Positions 1 to 6,564 of a stretch of 17,578 nt of DNA are shown here, piece by piece. The stretch is from an uncultured Clostridium sp. GTDB lineage: Bacteria > Bacillota > Clostridia > Clostridiales > Clostridiaceae. The position numbers and the translations under genes are program-made. Under the pieces are notes generated by a model that was not told the DNA's origin, did not search any database, and was given only the letters and a program-made list of their open reading frames with translations. The stretch covers positions 1 through 17,578 of the forward strand of contig NZ_CALEVF010000360.1 of the NCBI RefSeq assembly GCF_937920395.1. The letters run 5' to 3'. Every line of letters begins with the position of its first letter. The first letter of the stretch is position 1.

Positions 1-86
1 GCACTTATGGTAAATCCATAACAGATGCATGTTTAGGATGGGAAGAAACTGAAAAATTAATTTATAATATTGCTGAAAATTTATAG
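1..86 (+). CDS. DAHP synthase (AroFGH type), C-terminal end only
   Basis: Last 27 codons of a gene that begins before the window; the frame runs from base 3 to TAG at 84-86. The end of the protein reads YGKSITDACLGWEETEKL, the characteristic C-terminus of class I 3-deoxy-7-phosphoheptulonate synthases of the E. coli AroF/G/H type (YGKSITDACIGWEDT in AroG). The enzyme condenses phosphoenolpyruvate and erythrose 4-phosphate at the entry to the shikimate pathway. Isozyme and feedback type cannot be told from this tail. A terminator follows directly. Confidence 0.85.
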   Translation, partial: TYGKSITDACLGWEETEKLIYNIAENL

Positions 87-100
87 AAGGTTTTATAGTA

Positions 101-135
101 AAAACTCTGAGTACATTAACTCAGAGTTTTTACTT
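101..135 (+). terminator. Rho-independent terminator after the DAHP synthase gene
   Basis: Inverted repeat AAAACTCTGAGT (101-112) / ACTCAGAGTTTT (119-130) with a 6-base loop, followed by T-rich sequence. It sits 15 bases after the TAG and ends the upstream transcript. Confidence 0.85.
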
Positions 136-159
136 TTATATAGATTTTTAAATTATTTA

Positions 160-931
160 TTATATATGATTTGCAACTTCATAAGCATCCCAAATACCAT
201 ACATGATATTTGAAACTTTGCGTGCATCTCCTAAAAGATAAATTTCAGGAACTTCAAATTCTAATTCTTTATATAAAGAATTTTCCTCTTTATAGCCTAC
301 AGAAAGTATTACGGAATCACATTTTATTTTTTCTATTCAATTTTCTGTTTCCATTTCAAGCAATCCATCTTTATATGTTTTAACTTTTGAATTTGTTTTT
401 ACAGTAATATTATTAAATGGAATTAATCTTTCAAGCATTTCACTATTTGCAGAACACAAAGGTCCATTTAATGCTAGTATTTTGTTTAAGGCTTCGACTA
501 TAGTTACATTTTTACCTTTTTTAGCAAGGTGAAGAGCAAGTTCACATCCAACTAGTCCACCGCCAACCATTAAAACTTTTTTCTTATTTAATCTTGGTGT
601 AAGTGCATTATCTTTTTCTTTACATGCCTTAGGATTCATAGCACAGTTAAGCATTGAATAATGTTGAATACGTCCCATACAGCCTTCTTCAAGATATCTA
701 CCTTTTTCAGTAAATACTTCTCCTGGAAGTGCTCCGTCTCTTAGATCTTTAATAAAGCTCTTTGGTGAATATCTAAGAACTACAGGATAATCTTTTCCAC
801 ATCTATCTTTGATTAAAGCCACCCTCACTATCAGCTAGCCCGAGTCGCCCCATTGGTGCTAATGCAAAACGGTTTTTTATCTCACATTTACCAATTTTAA
901 TTGGTTCAAATAATTTTTTATACTTGTTCAT
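160..931 (-). pseudogene. 2-enoate reductase-type NADH:flavin oxidoreductase, multiply deleted pseudogene
   Basis: ATG at 931 is preceded by a good AAGGAGG site (about 938-944). The first 42 residues (MNKYKKLFEPIKIGKCEIKN..., LAPMG) match the start of clostridial 2-enoate reductase/2,4-dienoyl-CoA reductase-type enzymes, flavin/Fe-S proteins that reduce enoates with NADH. That frame hits TAG near 803-805. The match continues in another frame from about 828 (KDRCGKDYPVVLRYS), so roughly 200 residues of the TIM barrel are missing. Further internal losses are visible: GRYLEEG jumps to the tail of the Fe-S cysteine region (CMGRI), and only one of the two Rossmann motifs (VGGGLVGCE) remains. An in-frame TGA at 337-339 interrupts the end, but reading on gives the expected tail (CDSVILSVGY, LLGDARKVSNIMYGIWDA) up to TAA at 160-162. 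A full-length enzyme is about 640-670 residues. This copy cannot make an active enzyme. Confidence 0.9.
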
Positions 932-1005
932 ATACACCCTCCTTAATTAAATGCGAAAAAGCATTTGAATTTTCATACAATTATCTATAAAAAGAGAATT
1001 ATGTA

Positions 1006-1021
1006 ATGTCTTTATATACAT
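1006..1021. promoter_or_regulatory. PadR-type operator, box 1
   Basis: ATGT-N8-ACAT, the dyad described for PadR repressors of phenolic acid decarboxylase genes. It overlaps the possible -10 of the minus-strand oxidoreductase pseudogene and lies in the region divergent with padR. Confidence 0.6.
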
Positions 1022-1048
1022 AAAGATTTTTGTATTTATATATGTCAA
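1019..1048 (-). promoter_or_regulatory. Possible promoter of the 2-enoate reductase pseudogene
   Basis: Read on the minus strand, a perfect TTGACA (1048 to 1043) is followed after 18 bases by a weak -10, TTTATG (1024 to 1019). Both elements overlap PadR-type boxes, so repression by PadR would be direct. The -10 is poor, so this is tentative. Confidence 0.35.
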
Positions 1049-1057
1049 TAATAACAT
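1042..1057. promoter_or_regulatory. PadR-type operator, box 2
   Basis: A second ATGT-N8-ACAT, 36 bases downstream of box 1 and covering the TTGACA of the minus-strand promoter. The overlapping palindrome ATAACATGTTAT (1051-1062) may add to the site. Confidence 0.6.
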
Positions 1058-1078
1058 GTTATATGTACTATGTTGTAT

Positions 1079-1106
1079 TTTACTTTTTTATTAATTATGG
1101 TAAAAT
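1079..1106 (+). promoter_or_regulatory. padR promoter
   Basis: TTTACT (1079-1084), 16-base spacer, TAAAAT (1101-1106) with an extended -10 TG at 1098-1099. Transcription would start about 1113, about 20 bases before the padR start codon. Confidence 0.5.
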
Positions 1107-1132
1107 AATAATAAAGAATGAGGTGTTGTTAT

Positions 1133-1678
1133 ATGAGAACTTTAAAATATGCAATTTTAGGATTGATAAATAGAAAATCATTAACTGGATATGATATAAC
1201 GAAAGAATTTAACAGTTGTTTAGTGGATTTTTGGTATGCTAATCATAGTCAAATCTATCCTGAATTAAAGAAACTAACTGATGAATGTCTAATTTCATAC
1301 GAAACGATTATTCAAGGTGAAAAACTTGAAAAAAAATTATATACCATAACTGAAGAGGGAAAGATATGTTTACAAAAATGGCTAAAGAAAGATGAACCAT
1401 TAGAACACACTCCTAAAGATGTTTTTAGACTTAAAGCATATTTTTGCGATGAAATATCTAATGAAGATTTAGTAAAACAATTCCAAAGCGCATTAAATAA
1501 ACATTCTAAGAGAGTGGAATATCTTGAAAATACTATGAAAGAGCTTTTAAAGATAAACGGTATATCAAAAGTATCTTCTCCAAGGTTTGGAGATTATATT
1601 GTTTTAAATGGTGCAATTATGCGAGAGAAGGCTTACATAGACTGGGCTCAAGATTGTATAGAAAAGATTTTAATATAA
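1133..1678 (+). CDS. padR: PadR family transcriptional regulator
   Basis: 181 residues. The N-terminal winged helix (about residues 1-80) has the PadR signature: LKYAILGLINRKSLTGYDI, then SQIYPELKKLTDECLI and a wing with LYTITEEG. Residues 90-180 are the helical dimerisation domain (Vir_act_alpha_C type). ATG at 1133 is chosen over the in-frame ATG at 1118 because GAGGTG at 1121-1126 gives normal spacing only to the former. It is divergent from the 2-enoate reductase pseudogene, and the space between holds two ATGT-N8-ACAT boxes, so it was probably the repressor of that gene and possibly of itself. The ligand is unknown. PadR proteins of this length often sense phenolic acids, which would suit a neighbouring enoate reductase, but that is inference. 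The gene looks intact although its likely target is dead. Confidence 0.85.
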   Translation: MRTLKYAILGLINRKSLTGYDITKEFNSCLVDFWYANHSQIYPELKKLTDECLISYETIIQGEKLEKKLYTITEEGKICLQKWLKKDEPLEHTPKDVFRLKAYFCDEISNEDLVKQFQSALNKHSKRVEYLENTMKELLKINGISKVSSPRFGDYIVLNGAIMREKAYIDWAQDCIEKILI

Positions 1679-1683
1679 ATAGT

Positions 1684-1852
1684 TTAGGTTAATGAAATAC
1701 AAGGATGGTCCCTTCCTGAAGTGTAAAGTTCTGGTGTTTCTGGAGTTGATAGAAATACTAAGAAGTTACCACCTTCACCAATAATTATTTTGCCATTTTC
1801 ACTTTCAACCAAAGTTGTTTCAGGAAGTGCACGTCTTACAAAGGCTTTGATT
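1684..1852 (-). pseudogene. C-terminal fragment of an unidentified gene
   Basis: An open minus-strand frame of about 55 codons runs from just after a TGA near 1853 to TAA at 1684-1686. It reads like real protein: FVRRALPETTLVE, then GKIIIGEGGNFLVFLSTPE, then SGRDHPCIS. There is no start codon or ribosome binding site at its head, so it is the tail of a truncated gene. I do not recognise the family. It lies downstream of the decayed mmuPM pair and only 5 bases from the padR stop codon, converging with it. Confidence 0.45.
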
Positions 1853-1935
1853 CATTAAATTACCAACTTACTATATTGTATTGCGTTTTTAACATACAGT
1901 GACAAAGTAGCAAAGTACTATACAAATATATATAG

Positions 1936-2421
1936 CTATTGTCTAGCCCATGTAGCAATAGCTTTAATATCTTCAGGAGTTGTTCGACAGCAACCACCAA
2001 TTTTATAATTTCCAAGGTATTCAGAACCATCGGCAAGATAAGCACCATAAGGACCTACAGAACCGGCAACTAATGGAGTTGGTCTATTTATTCTATGTAG
2101 TGGATTCTTCCAAAAATCATCCCTAGCTTTTATAGCAATAGTAGCAGATTTCTTAATAAGGGATATTGCTTCGAGTTTAGTGAAACCTTTTTCTACATAT
2201 CCTTCAATAGTAGCTTGATAACTTGAGGTAATTGCGCAGTCAGCTCCAGAAGCAAAATAGTCATAATGAACTTTCTCTATTATTTCAGGATTTTGAGCGA
2301 GTATTTTTGCTGACCAGAGAGAATCATTAATGTCGCACCCTAATCGTTCAAGTTCTGTAGCTAAGGCACCGTCTAAAATAATTAATGGAAAATCTTTTAA
2401 GATATTATTTATTGGATTCAT
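1936..2421 (-). pseudogene. mmuM: Homocysteine S-methyltransferase, internally deleted
   Basis: MmuM transfers a methyl group from S-methylmethionine (or S-adenosylmethionine) to homocysteine, giving methionine. The 161-residue frame starts well (LDGALATELERLGCDINDSL, then ASYQAT-like SSYQATIEGYVEKG, then LVAGSVGPYGAYLADGSEY) and matches the first half of E. coli MmuM. It then jumps in frame from SEYLGNY to IGGCCRTTPEDIKAIATW, which is the C-terminus. About 150 central residues are missing against a usual length near 310. The lost part includes the first zinc-ligand cysteine (GINC motif); the second and third (GGCC) remain. The start ATG has GAAGGAG before it and overlaps the stop of mmuP by four bases, so the two were translationally coupled. 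The reading frame is open and could be made, but methyltransferase activity is very unlikely. The hairpin AGCTATTG/CAATAGCT (1934-1963) spans the stop codon. Confidence 0.85.
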
Positions 2422-3070
2422 AATAATTCTCCTTCATTTTGTAGATTGATACAAAGTATCATAGCCATAATTGGACCGAATGGAAACCATTTAGCTCGAT
2501 ACTTTAAATCTTCAAGTTTTCTTCCTTGTGCAATATATGCTTTTCTGAATTTATAGTGGCATATAGCTATACCTAGCCATGCAAAGAAAGCAGTAATACC
2601 AGAAATATTAACGAGTGCATAGTATATTTTACCATCACCAACGAGAGATGCAAAAAAAAGCTGAGCAAGCAACAAGAGTTGTAAGGTAAAGCGCATTCAT
2701 TGGAACACCTCTCTTATTTACTTTTTCAAAAAGTTTAGGTGCTTTTCCTTCTTTTGACATTGAATAAAGCATACGTGATGAAGCATATAAACCTGAGTTC
2801 CCCGCTGTAAGAATAACTGCATTCATGAGGCTTGCAGCAAATGCTAAACCTGACCGCTTAAACACCATAGTGAAAGGACTAAAGGCTATTTGATCTGTAC
2901 CACTTTTTAATAGGTTGGGATCATTAAAAGGAACTAGGACCCATAACACCATATGCTACAATTGCACCACCGATTGCAATCATATTTAAATGTCTGGCTT
3001 GCAAACTCCTTTTGAGTTCACCAGGGTGCGCCACTTCGGTTTTTGTATTTATTTCTACTTCAGTGCTCAT
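2418..3070 (-). pseudogene. mmuP: S-methylmethionine permease (amino acid permease family), frameshifted and deleted
   Basis: ATG at 3070 has a strong AAGGAGG (3077-3083). Residues 1-40 are a typical APC-family start (HPGELKRSLQARHLNMIAIG), but the frame ends at TAA near 2925. The match resumes in another frame deep in the protein (FNDPNLL, SPFTMVFKRSGLAFAASLMN), so most of the first half is missing. NAVILTAGNSGLYAS lacks the usual VLSA between ILTA and GNSG, a small in-frame loss. A run of eight A (2652-2659; T on the coding strand) causes a shift after VACSAFF; removing one base restores ASLVGDGKIYYALVNISG and the late MmuP motifs (AWLGIAICHYKFR, FPFGPIMAMILC). The last 80 or so residues are replaced by a short tail ending in the overlap with mmuM. 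The order mmuP-mmuM is the same as in E. coli. The protein would not be functional. Confidence 0.85.
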
Positions 3071-3274
3071 TTGAAACCTCCTTAGTTTACTTGTTTATAA
3101 ATTCTGAATATTTAACTATACTGATAAGTCTACCATTAATATGTAATCATGCAATATATATAATACATATATGGTTAATATTTTTGAAAATAATACTATA
3201 ATTTTTAAATATTCCTTGTCTACTATATTATTTATATAGTGAAATTTAATATAGTTGCTATAATCTATAGAAGT

Positions 3275-3318
3275 ATAGCTAGGTGATAAATATTTACCAC
3301 CTAGCTATAACTTTTGTA
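3275..3318 (-). terminator. Long hairpin, probable terminator of the cystatin-like gene
   Basis: A nearly perfect palindrome: TAGCTAGGTG, an inner palindrome TAAATATTTA, then CACCTAGCTA (about 3277-3309). It lies 60 bases after the stop of the minus-strand gene at 3369 and upstream of the mmuP pseudogene. The T-tract is short on both sides (CTTTTG on the plus strand), so termination strength is uncertain. Confidence 0.5.
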
Positions 3319-3368
3319 TGATATATAAATATAAAAATAAAGATATAAATAAAATAATTATATTTTAT

Positions 3369-3635
3369 TTATACTATTGTTTCAATATTAATGAGTCTAG
3401 GCTCATGACCGGCAGGTGTTGCAGAAACATATATTTTTACTAGTCCAGTTTTAGGTGGTAATGTTACAGTAGTAGACTTAGCTATAAATACATAGTTAAC
3501 TCCATTCACAACTTGAGTAGCAACTACTAAAGGTTTAAAAGTAGAACCTACGAATCCTTTTAGAGCAATATCAAGTACTCTTTTGTTTTCTTCACTAACA
3601 GGTTCTTGAATTGTCCATCCCCCACAAATTTTCAT
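3369..3635 (-). CDS. Stefin/cystatin-like protein
   Basis: 88 residues with a clear start: ATG at 3635 with GAGGAGGG before it. No signal peptide, so probably cytoplasmic like animal and plant stefins. The layout follows the cystatin fold: a glycine pair near the N-terminus (G5-G6, in CGGW), a predicted alpha helix (residues about 14-29, EENKRVLDIALKGFVG), then a beta strand, the first hairpin QVVNG (residues 41-45, the QxVxG papain-binding motif), strand NYVFIAKS, another strand and a second loop near residues 71-79. The usual Pro-Trp of the second hairpin is absent. Cystatins bind papain-like cysteine proteases tightly in the active-site cleft; whether this protein inhibits a protease is inference. 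It is preceded by a coding remnant and by the 135-residue gene on the same strand. No protease gene is visible in the window. Confidence 0.65.
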   Translation of the reverse strand: MKICGGWTIQEPVSEENKRVLDIALKGFVGSTFKPLVVATQVVNGVNYVFIAKSTTVTLPPKTGLVKIYVSATPAGHEPRLINIETIV

Positions 3636-3651
3636 GTCATTCCCTCCTCAA

Positions 3652-3815
3652 TTATTTTTTTGATTTAAATGTGTTTTCAACGATTACAAGGTTTTGATAG
3701 TTTTCATATACAACCATAATATATGGAGAATCTGACTTAAGTGTGATTTTTGAAGAATATTTTGATTACGTTTTATTGATAAATCTAGGGTTACTATTTT
3801 ACCAAAATACTTCAA
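3652..3815 (-). pseudogene. Small coding remnant between the two unusual genes
   Basis: Two protein-like pieces in different minus-strand frames: one after a TTG at 3815 (MKYFGKIVTLDLSIKRNQN), the other ending at TAA 3652-3654 (SSKITLKSDSPYIMVVYENY then QNLVIVENTF). One indel would join them into a protein of about 50 residues. There is no Shine-Dalgarno at the TTG. It may be the rest of a third small gene of this cluster. The family is not recognised; it could be chance. Confidence 0.3.
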
Positions 3816-3835
3816 TTATCATAATTTAATATTAT

Positions 3836-4243
3836 TTATTTACCAATAAAAGTGGCCATCCCATTATGCCCACTGTAATGAGGTGCTCCTTTAACTGTTA
3901 CATAACAAATTATTAGCATATATTCTGCACCTCTAGGAATAATGTGATTAAAAGTTAATATAAATGTTCTTGCTGAACCATTTTTAGAATTTATTTTAAC
4001 AAAACTATCCGTAAGTGAATTTCTACCAGGTGTAGCTATACCTTTAGGGATAACATTCATTGTATCCTTGATCCAGTAATTAGTTGATTTCGTTCCTAGT
4101 CTTACATCGATATCTATGTCATAGCTAATTTCAATTTGGAAAGGTGAAACCTGTTCCAATTTTACTAGCATTGGAATAGGTAATATCGGAACATTTTTCT
4201 TACTATCATCATCTTGCATAGGATCTTTTAAATATGTCTTCAA
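3836..4243 (-). CDS. Hypothetical beta-rich (Ig-like?) protein
   Basis: 135 residues, no recognised family name. The start is TTG at 4243, eight bases from GAGGTG (4251-4256); no ATG is placed near a ribosome binding site. The sequence alternates short hydrophobic strands with turns: FQIEISYDIDIDVRLGT, NYWIKDTMNVIP, ARTFILTFNHIIPRGAEYML, YVTVKGAP. This resembles bacterial Ig-like repeats of the SbsA type (a pattern of the form ITVTFD, then NYTI, then LTAGTTYTL), but as one isolated domain without a signal peptide, anchor or cell-wall motif. The N-terminus (about 20 residues) is polar and proline-rich and may be flexible. It is on the same strand as the cystatin-like gene, about 200 bases upstream of it, with a possible late-sporulation promoter in front. 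Function unknown. Confidence 0.6.
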   Translation of the reverse strand: MKTYLKDPMQDDDSKKNVPILPIPMLVKLEQVSPFQIEISYDIDIDVRLGTKSTNYWIKDTMNVIPKGIATPGRNSLTDSFVKINSKNGSARTFILTFNHIIPRGAEYMLIICYVTVKGAPHYSGHNGMATFIGK

Positions 4244-4279
4244 TAATTACACCTCATTAATAATTTTTAGCTATATTAA

Positions 4280-4306
4280 TAATATATGAAGTAAGATAAT
4301 AACTGT
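4280..4306 (-). promoter_or_regulatory. Candidate sigma-K-like promoter
   Basis: On the minus strand, AC (4306-4305), 16 bases, then CATATATTA (4288-4280). This fits the Bacillus/Clostridium sigma-K form AC-N16/17-CATANNNTA. It would start transcription about 30 bases before the TTG of the 135-residue gene. The motif carries little information in AT-rich DNA, so the call is weak. Confidence 0.25.
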
Positions 4307-4420
4307 GATAGCTTATGATAGACATAGTTTTAAATGGAAACATTTCATCCACACACTTAACTTTTATTTAATAAGTTACATTAAGTTATAACGATTACAA
4401 AACATATTAAATAGGAATAT

Positions 4421-4459
4421 AAAAAAGCTATTTCAATCTAAAAAAGATTGGAATAGCTT
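4421..4459 (-). terminator. Terminator of the PPOX-type gene
   Basis: Stem AAGCTATT-CAATCT / AGATTG-AATAGCTT (4425-4459, one mismatch), followed on the minus strand by TTTTTTAT. It lies 42 bases after the stop codon at 4501. Confidence 0.85.
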
Positions 4460-4500
4460 AATTGTTACTACAATATATCTTGGCTTATGGGTGGATTGAT

Positions 4501-4902
4501 TTATATGTATAGTGAGAATGTTTCAGGCTGAGCTGTAAATGAAGAGATGGTAGCTGTTCCTTTTGTAAAGTATAAAACAGCAAAAATTCCATCATCAAGG
4601 TTATACATAGTTTTTAAAGATGGAATACTCTCAAGCGCCAATTCTTTTACTTCACGTCTGTCATCATTTGTGACTTCTCCGGTAACACGAATCCATTGTC
4701 CTTTTTTATTCATACTAGACATTTCGAATTTGGGATTTTCTAGCATTTGTCTAAAACATTTTTTTGTATTGTTTGTAGCAATGTATAATTTTCCCTCATA
4801 TTCAAATGACGCTGCAAATGGTCTAACTCTGGGTTGGTTACCTTCGATAGTTGCTAAGTAAAAAATGCCACTCTCTTGTAAAAATTCTAATGCTTTATTC
4901 AT
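4501..4902 (-). CDS. Pyridoxamine 5'-phosphate oxidase family (flavin split-barrel) protein
   Basis: 133 residues from ATG at 4902, chosen because AGAGGAG lies seven bases before it; an in-frame ATG at 4920 has no such site. The N-terminal helix (NKALEFLQESG) is followed by the split-barrel core: FYLATIEGNQPRVRPFA (residues about 15-31), LYIATNNTKKCFRQM, NPKFEMSS and IRVTGEV. This is the usual pattern of small single-domain PPOX-like proteins that bind FMN or F420, including nitroimidazole-resistance-like proteins. It is too short and lacks the substrate residues to be a true PdxH, so an oxidoreductase of unknown substrate is the safest call. The gene is monocistronic, with its own promoter and terminator. 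Confidence 0.85.
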   Translation of the reverse strand: MNKALEFLQESGIFYLATIEGNQPRVRPFAASFEYEGKLYIATNNTKKCFRQMLENPKFEMSSMNKKGQWIRVTGEVTNDDRREVKELALESIPSLKTMYNLDDGIFAVLYFTKGTATISSFTAQPETFSLYI

Positions 4903-4937
4903 AATTGTTGCTCCTCTCATATACGTATGTTAAAATG

Positions 4938-4965
4938 ATTATACACTAATAATAACATGTGTATA
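4938..4965 (-). promoter_or_regulatory. Promoter of the PPOX-type gene
   Basis: On the minus strand, TATACA (4965 to 4960), 16-base spacer, TATAAT (4943 to 4938). A start near 4931 leaves a leader of about 30 bases. Confidence 0.55.
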
Positions 4966-5061
4966 TAAAAAATTAAGTACAATCTTTTATTAATGTTAGT
5001 ATTAAAAAGATACTATTGAGGAAACTATAATAAATAGTAATAATAGTCTATATTTCGGATA

Positions 5062-5113
5062 CAAAAAACTTCTAATAAAGATGCTTCAATAGAAATATAA
5101 ACATCTTTATTAG
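5062..5113 (-). terminator. brnQ terminator
   Basis: A perfect 12-bp stem CTAATAAAGATG (5072-5083) / CATCTTTATTAG (5102-5113) with an 18-base loop. On the minus strand it is followed by AAGTTTTTTG. It lies about 30 bases after the brnQ stop. Confidence 0.85.
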
Positions 5114-5144
5114 CAGTAAATTTAAGTGTATTTTATTATATGGA

Positions 5145-6482
5145 TTATTTATTATATTCATTTAAAGAGGTTTCTTTTGAAAAAGAAACTTCTTTTACAA
5201 TGCTATAAAGTAATCCCAATAGAGCACCAACTAAAGCTGGTATTACCCAAACAAGACCTTGTTTTGCTAAAGGCATAGAACTTAAGAATGATATTTTAAG
5301 TCCAACTTGATTTAATGAATCAGATATACTAAAAATAGCGGTAATTAGCATACTGAAAGAATATACTGCATTATAACCTTTAAATAGATTATGGGCGAAG
5401 GCTAGTACAATAAGTACTATTGCCATAGGATATATAGCTGATAAAACAGGTACAGATATCTTTAATATGTTAGTTAAGCCTACATTTGCAAATAGCATAC
5501 TAGATAGTGTTATTGTAGTAACCCAAACTTTATAACTAACCTTTGGAATTATCCTTGAGAAATATTCACTACATGAGGTTATAAGACCAACGCAGGTTGT
5601 AAGGCAAGCTAATCCAAAAGTTAATCCAAGTATTATTAGGCCATTTGTATTAAAGAGATAAGAAACTATTTTTGTTAATGTTTGCGCTCCATTTGTTGTA
5701 TTACCAAATTTAGTTTGAGCAGCAGCGCCTAGGCAGGAAAGCATCAAATATATTATAGTTAAGACTAGACCAGCTATAAGCCCAGCTTTTATTGTATAAG
5801 AGCTTAAAGCTTTTTTATCTGTAATACCTTGTTTTTTTAAAACTAAGGCAACAACTATCCCGAAATTAAGTGCAGCGATGGCATCCATAGTCATGTATCC
5901 ATCTAAAAATCCTTTTAAAACAGGAAAGTTAGCATAATCTCCAATTGGAGCACTAAAACTACCGATAGGGTTTATTAAACTACCTATAAATATTATAAGT
6001 ATTAGTATTAAGATGGCGGGGGTTAGTATCTTTCCAAAACGATCTACTAATTTATTAGGATTCATACTTAGCCAAAATGCTAAACCAAAGAAACATACTG
6101 TATATAGAAAAAGAGGTAGAGCACCACCAGTAACTGATGTAGGTAAAAATGGTGCTAAGCTGGTTTCAAAAGACAAACTAGAAGCACGAGGAATGCCTAA
6201 AAATGGTCCTATTGATAAATAAATTAATAATGTAAAAATAAGTGCAAAAGGTTTATTAACTCTACCAGCTAAATTTTGAAGACCATCAGCTTTTGCAACG
6301 ACAGCTACAGCAAGTATTGGTAGACCTACTGCAGAGGCAAGAAAACCGGAGAGAGAAAATAAAAGATTTGTACCAGACATTTGTCCGAGGACTGGTGGGA
6401 AGATTAAGTTTCCAGCTCCAAAAAACATTGAAAATAACATTAAACTAACTAGCAGTAAATTTTTTCTTGATAATTTATTCAT
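5145..6482 (-). CDS. brnQ: Branched-chain amino acid transport protein BrnQ (LIVCS family)
   Basis: 445 residues, near the usual family length, with about twelve hydrophobic segments. The start shows the BrnQ signature LSRKNLLLVSLMLFSMFFGA followed by GNLIFPP; later motifs include GIPRASS (GIPRA is conserved in the family) and MDAIAALNFGIVV. BrnQ is a cation-coupled symporter importing Leu, Ile and Val across the cytoplasmic membrane. ATG at 6482 has GGAGG seven bases upstream and starts exactly where family members start. An in-frame GTG at 6548 with its own AAGGGGGTGG would add 22 residues and is noted as a finding. The gene stands alone behind a T-box leader of isoleucine type, so it should be induced when charged tRNA-Ile falls short. 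Confidence 0.92.
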   Translation of the reverse strand: MNKLSRKNLLLVSLMLFSMFFGAGNLIFPPVLGQMSGTNLLFSLSGFLASAVGLPILAVAVVAKADGLQNLAGRVNKPFALIFTLLIYLSIGPFLGIPRASSLSFETSLAPFLPTSVTGGALPLFLYTVCFFGLAFWLSMNPNKLVDRFGKILTPAILILILIIFIGSLINPIGSFSAPIGDYANFPVLKGFLDGYMTMDAIAALNFGIVVALVLKKQGITDKKALSSYTIKAGLIAGLVLTIIYLMLSCLGAAAQTKFGNTTNGAQTLTKIVSYLFNTNGLIILGLTFGLACLTTCVGLITSCSEYFSRIIPKVSYKVWVTTITLSSMLFANVGLTNILKISVPVLSAIYPMAIVLIVLAFAHNLFKGYNAVYSFSMLITAIFSISDSLNQVGLKISFLSSMPLAKQGLVWVIPALVGALLGLLYSIVKEVSFSKETSLNEYNK

Positions 6483-6564
6483 AGTAATTCCTCCAATAAT
6501 ATTATTTTTTCTAAGATTGAATATTATATCGCTAATGTCACTGTCCACTAAACCACCCCCTTAT

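Noticed and set aside
1860..2048. 62-codon minus-strand frame
   Set aside because: Out-of-frame shadow of the end of mmuM.
3084..3270. Possible SAM or other riboswitch before mmuP
   Set aside because: I looked for S-box and T-box core motifs upstream of the mmuP start and found none; the stretch is plain AT-rich DNA.
3277..3309. Long palindrome considered as an insertion-sequence or attachment-site end
   Set aside because: Only one copy, no transposase or duplicated flanks; its place after a minus-strand gene suits a terminator better.
4547..4861. 104-codon open frame on the plus strand
   Set aside because: Lies fully within the PPOX-type gene on the other strand; no ribosome binding site and no protein-like motifs.
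6013..6222. 69-codon plus-strand frame
   Set aside because: Antisense to brnQ, no start signal.
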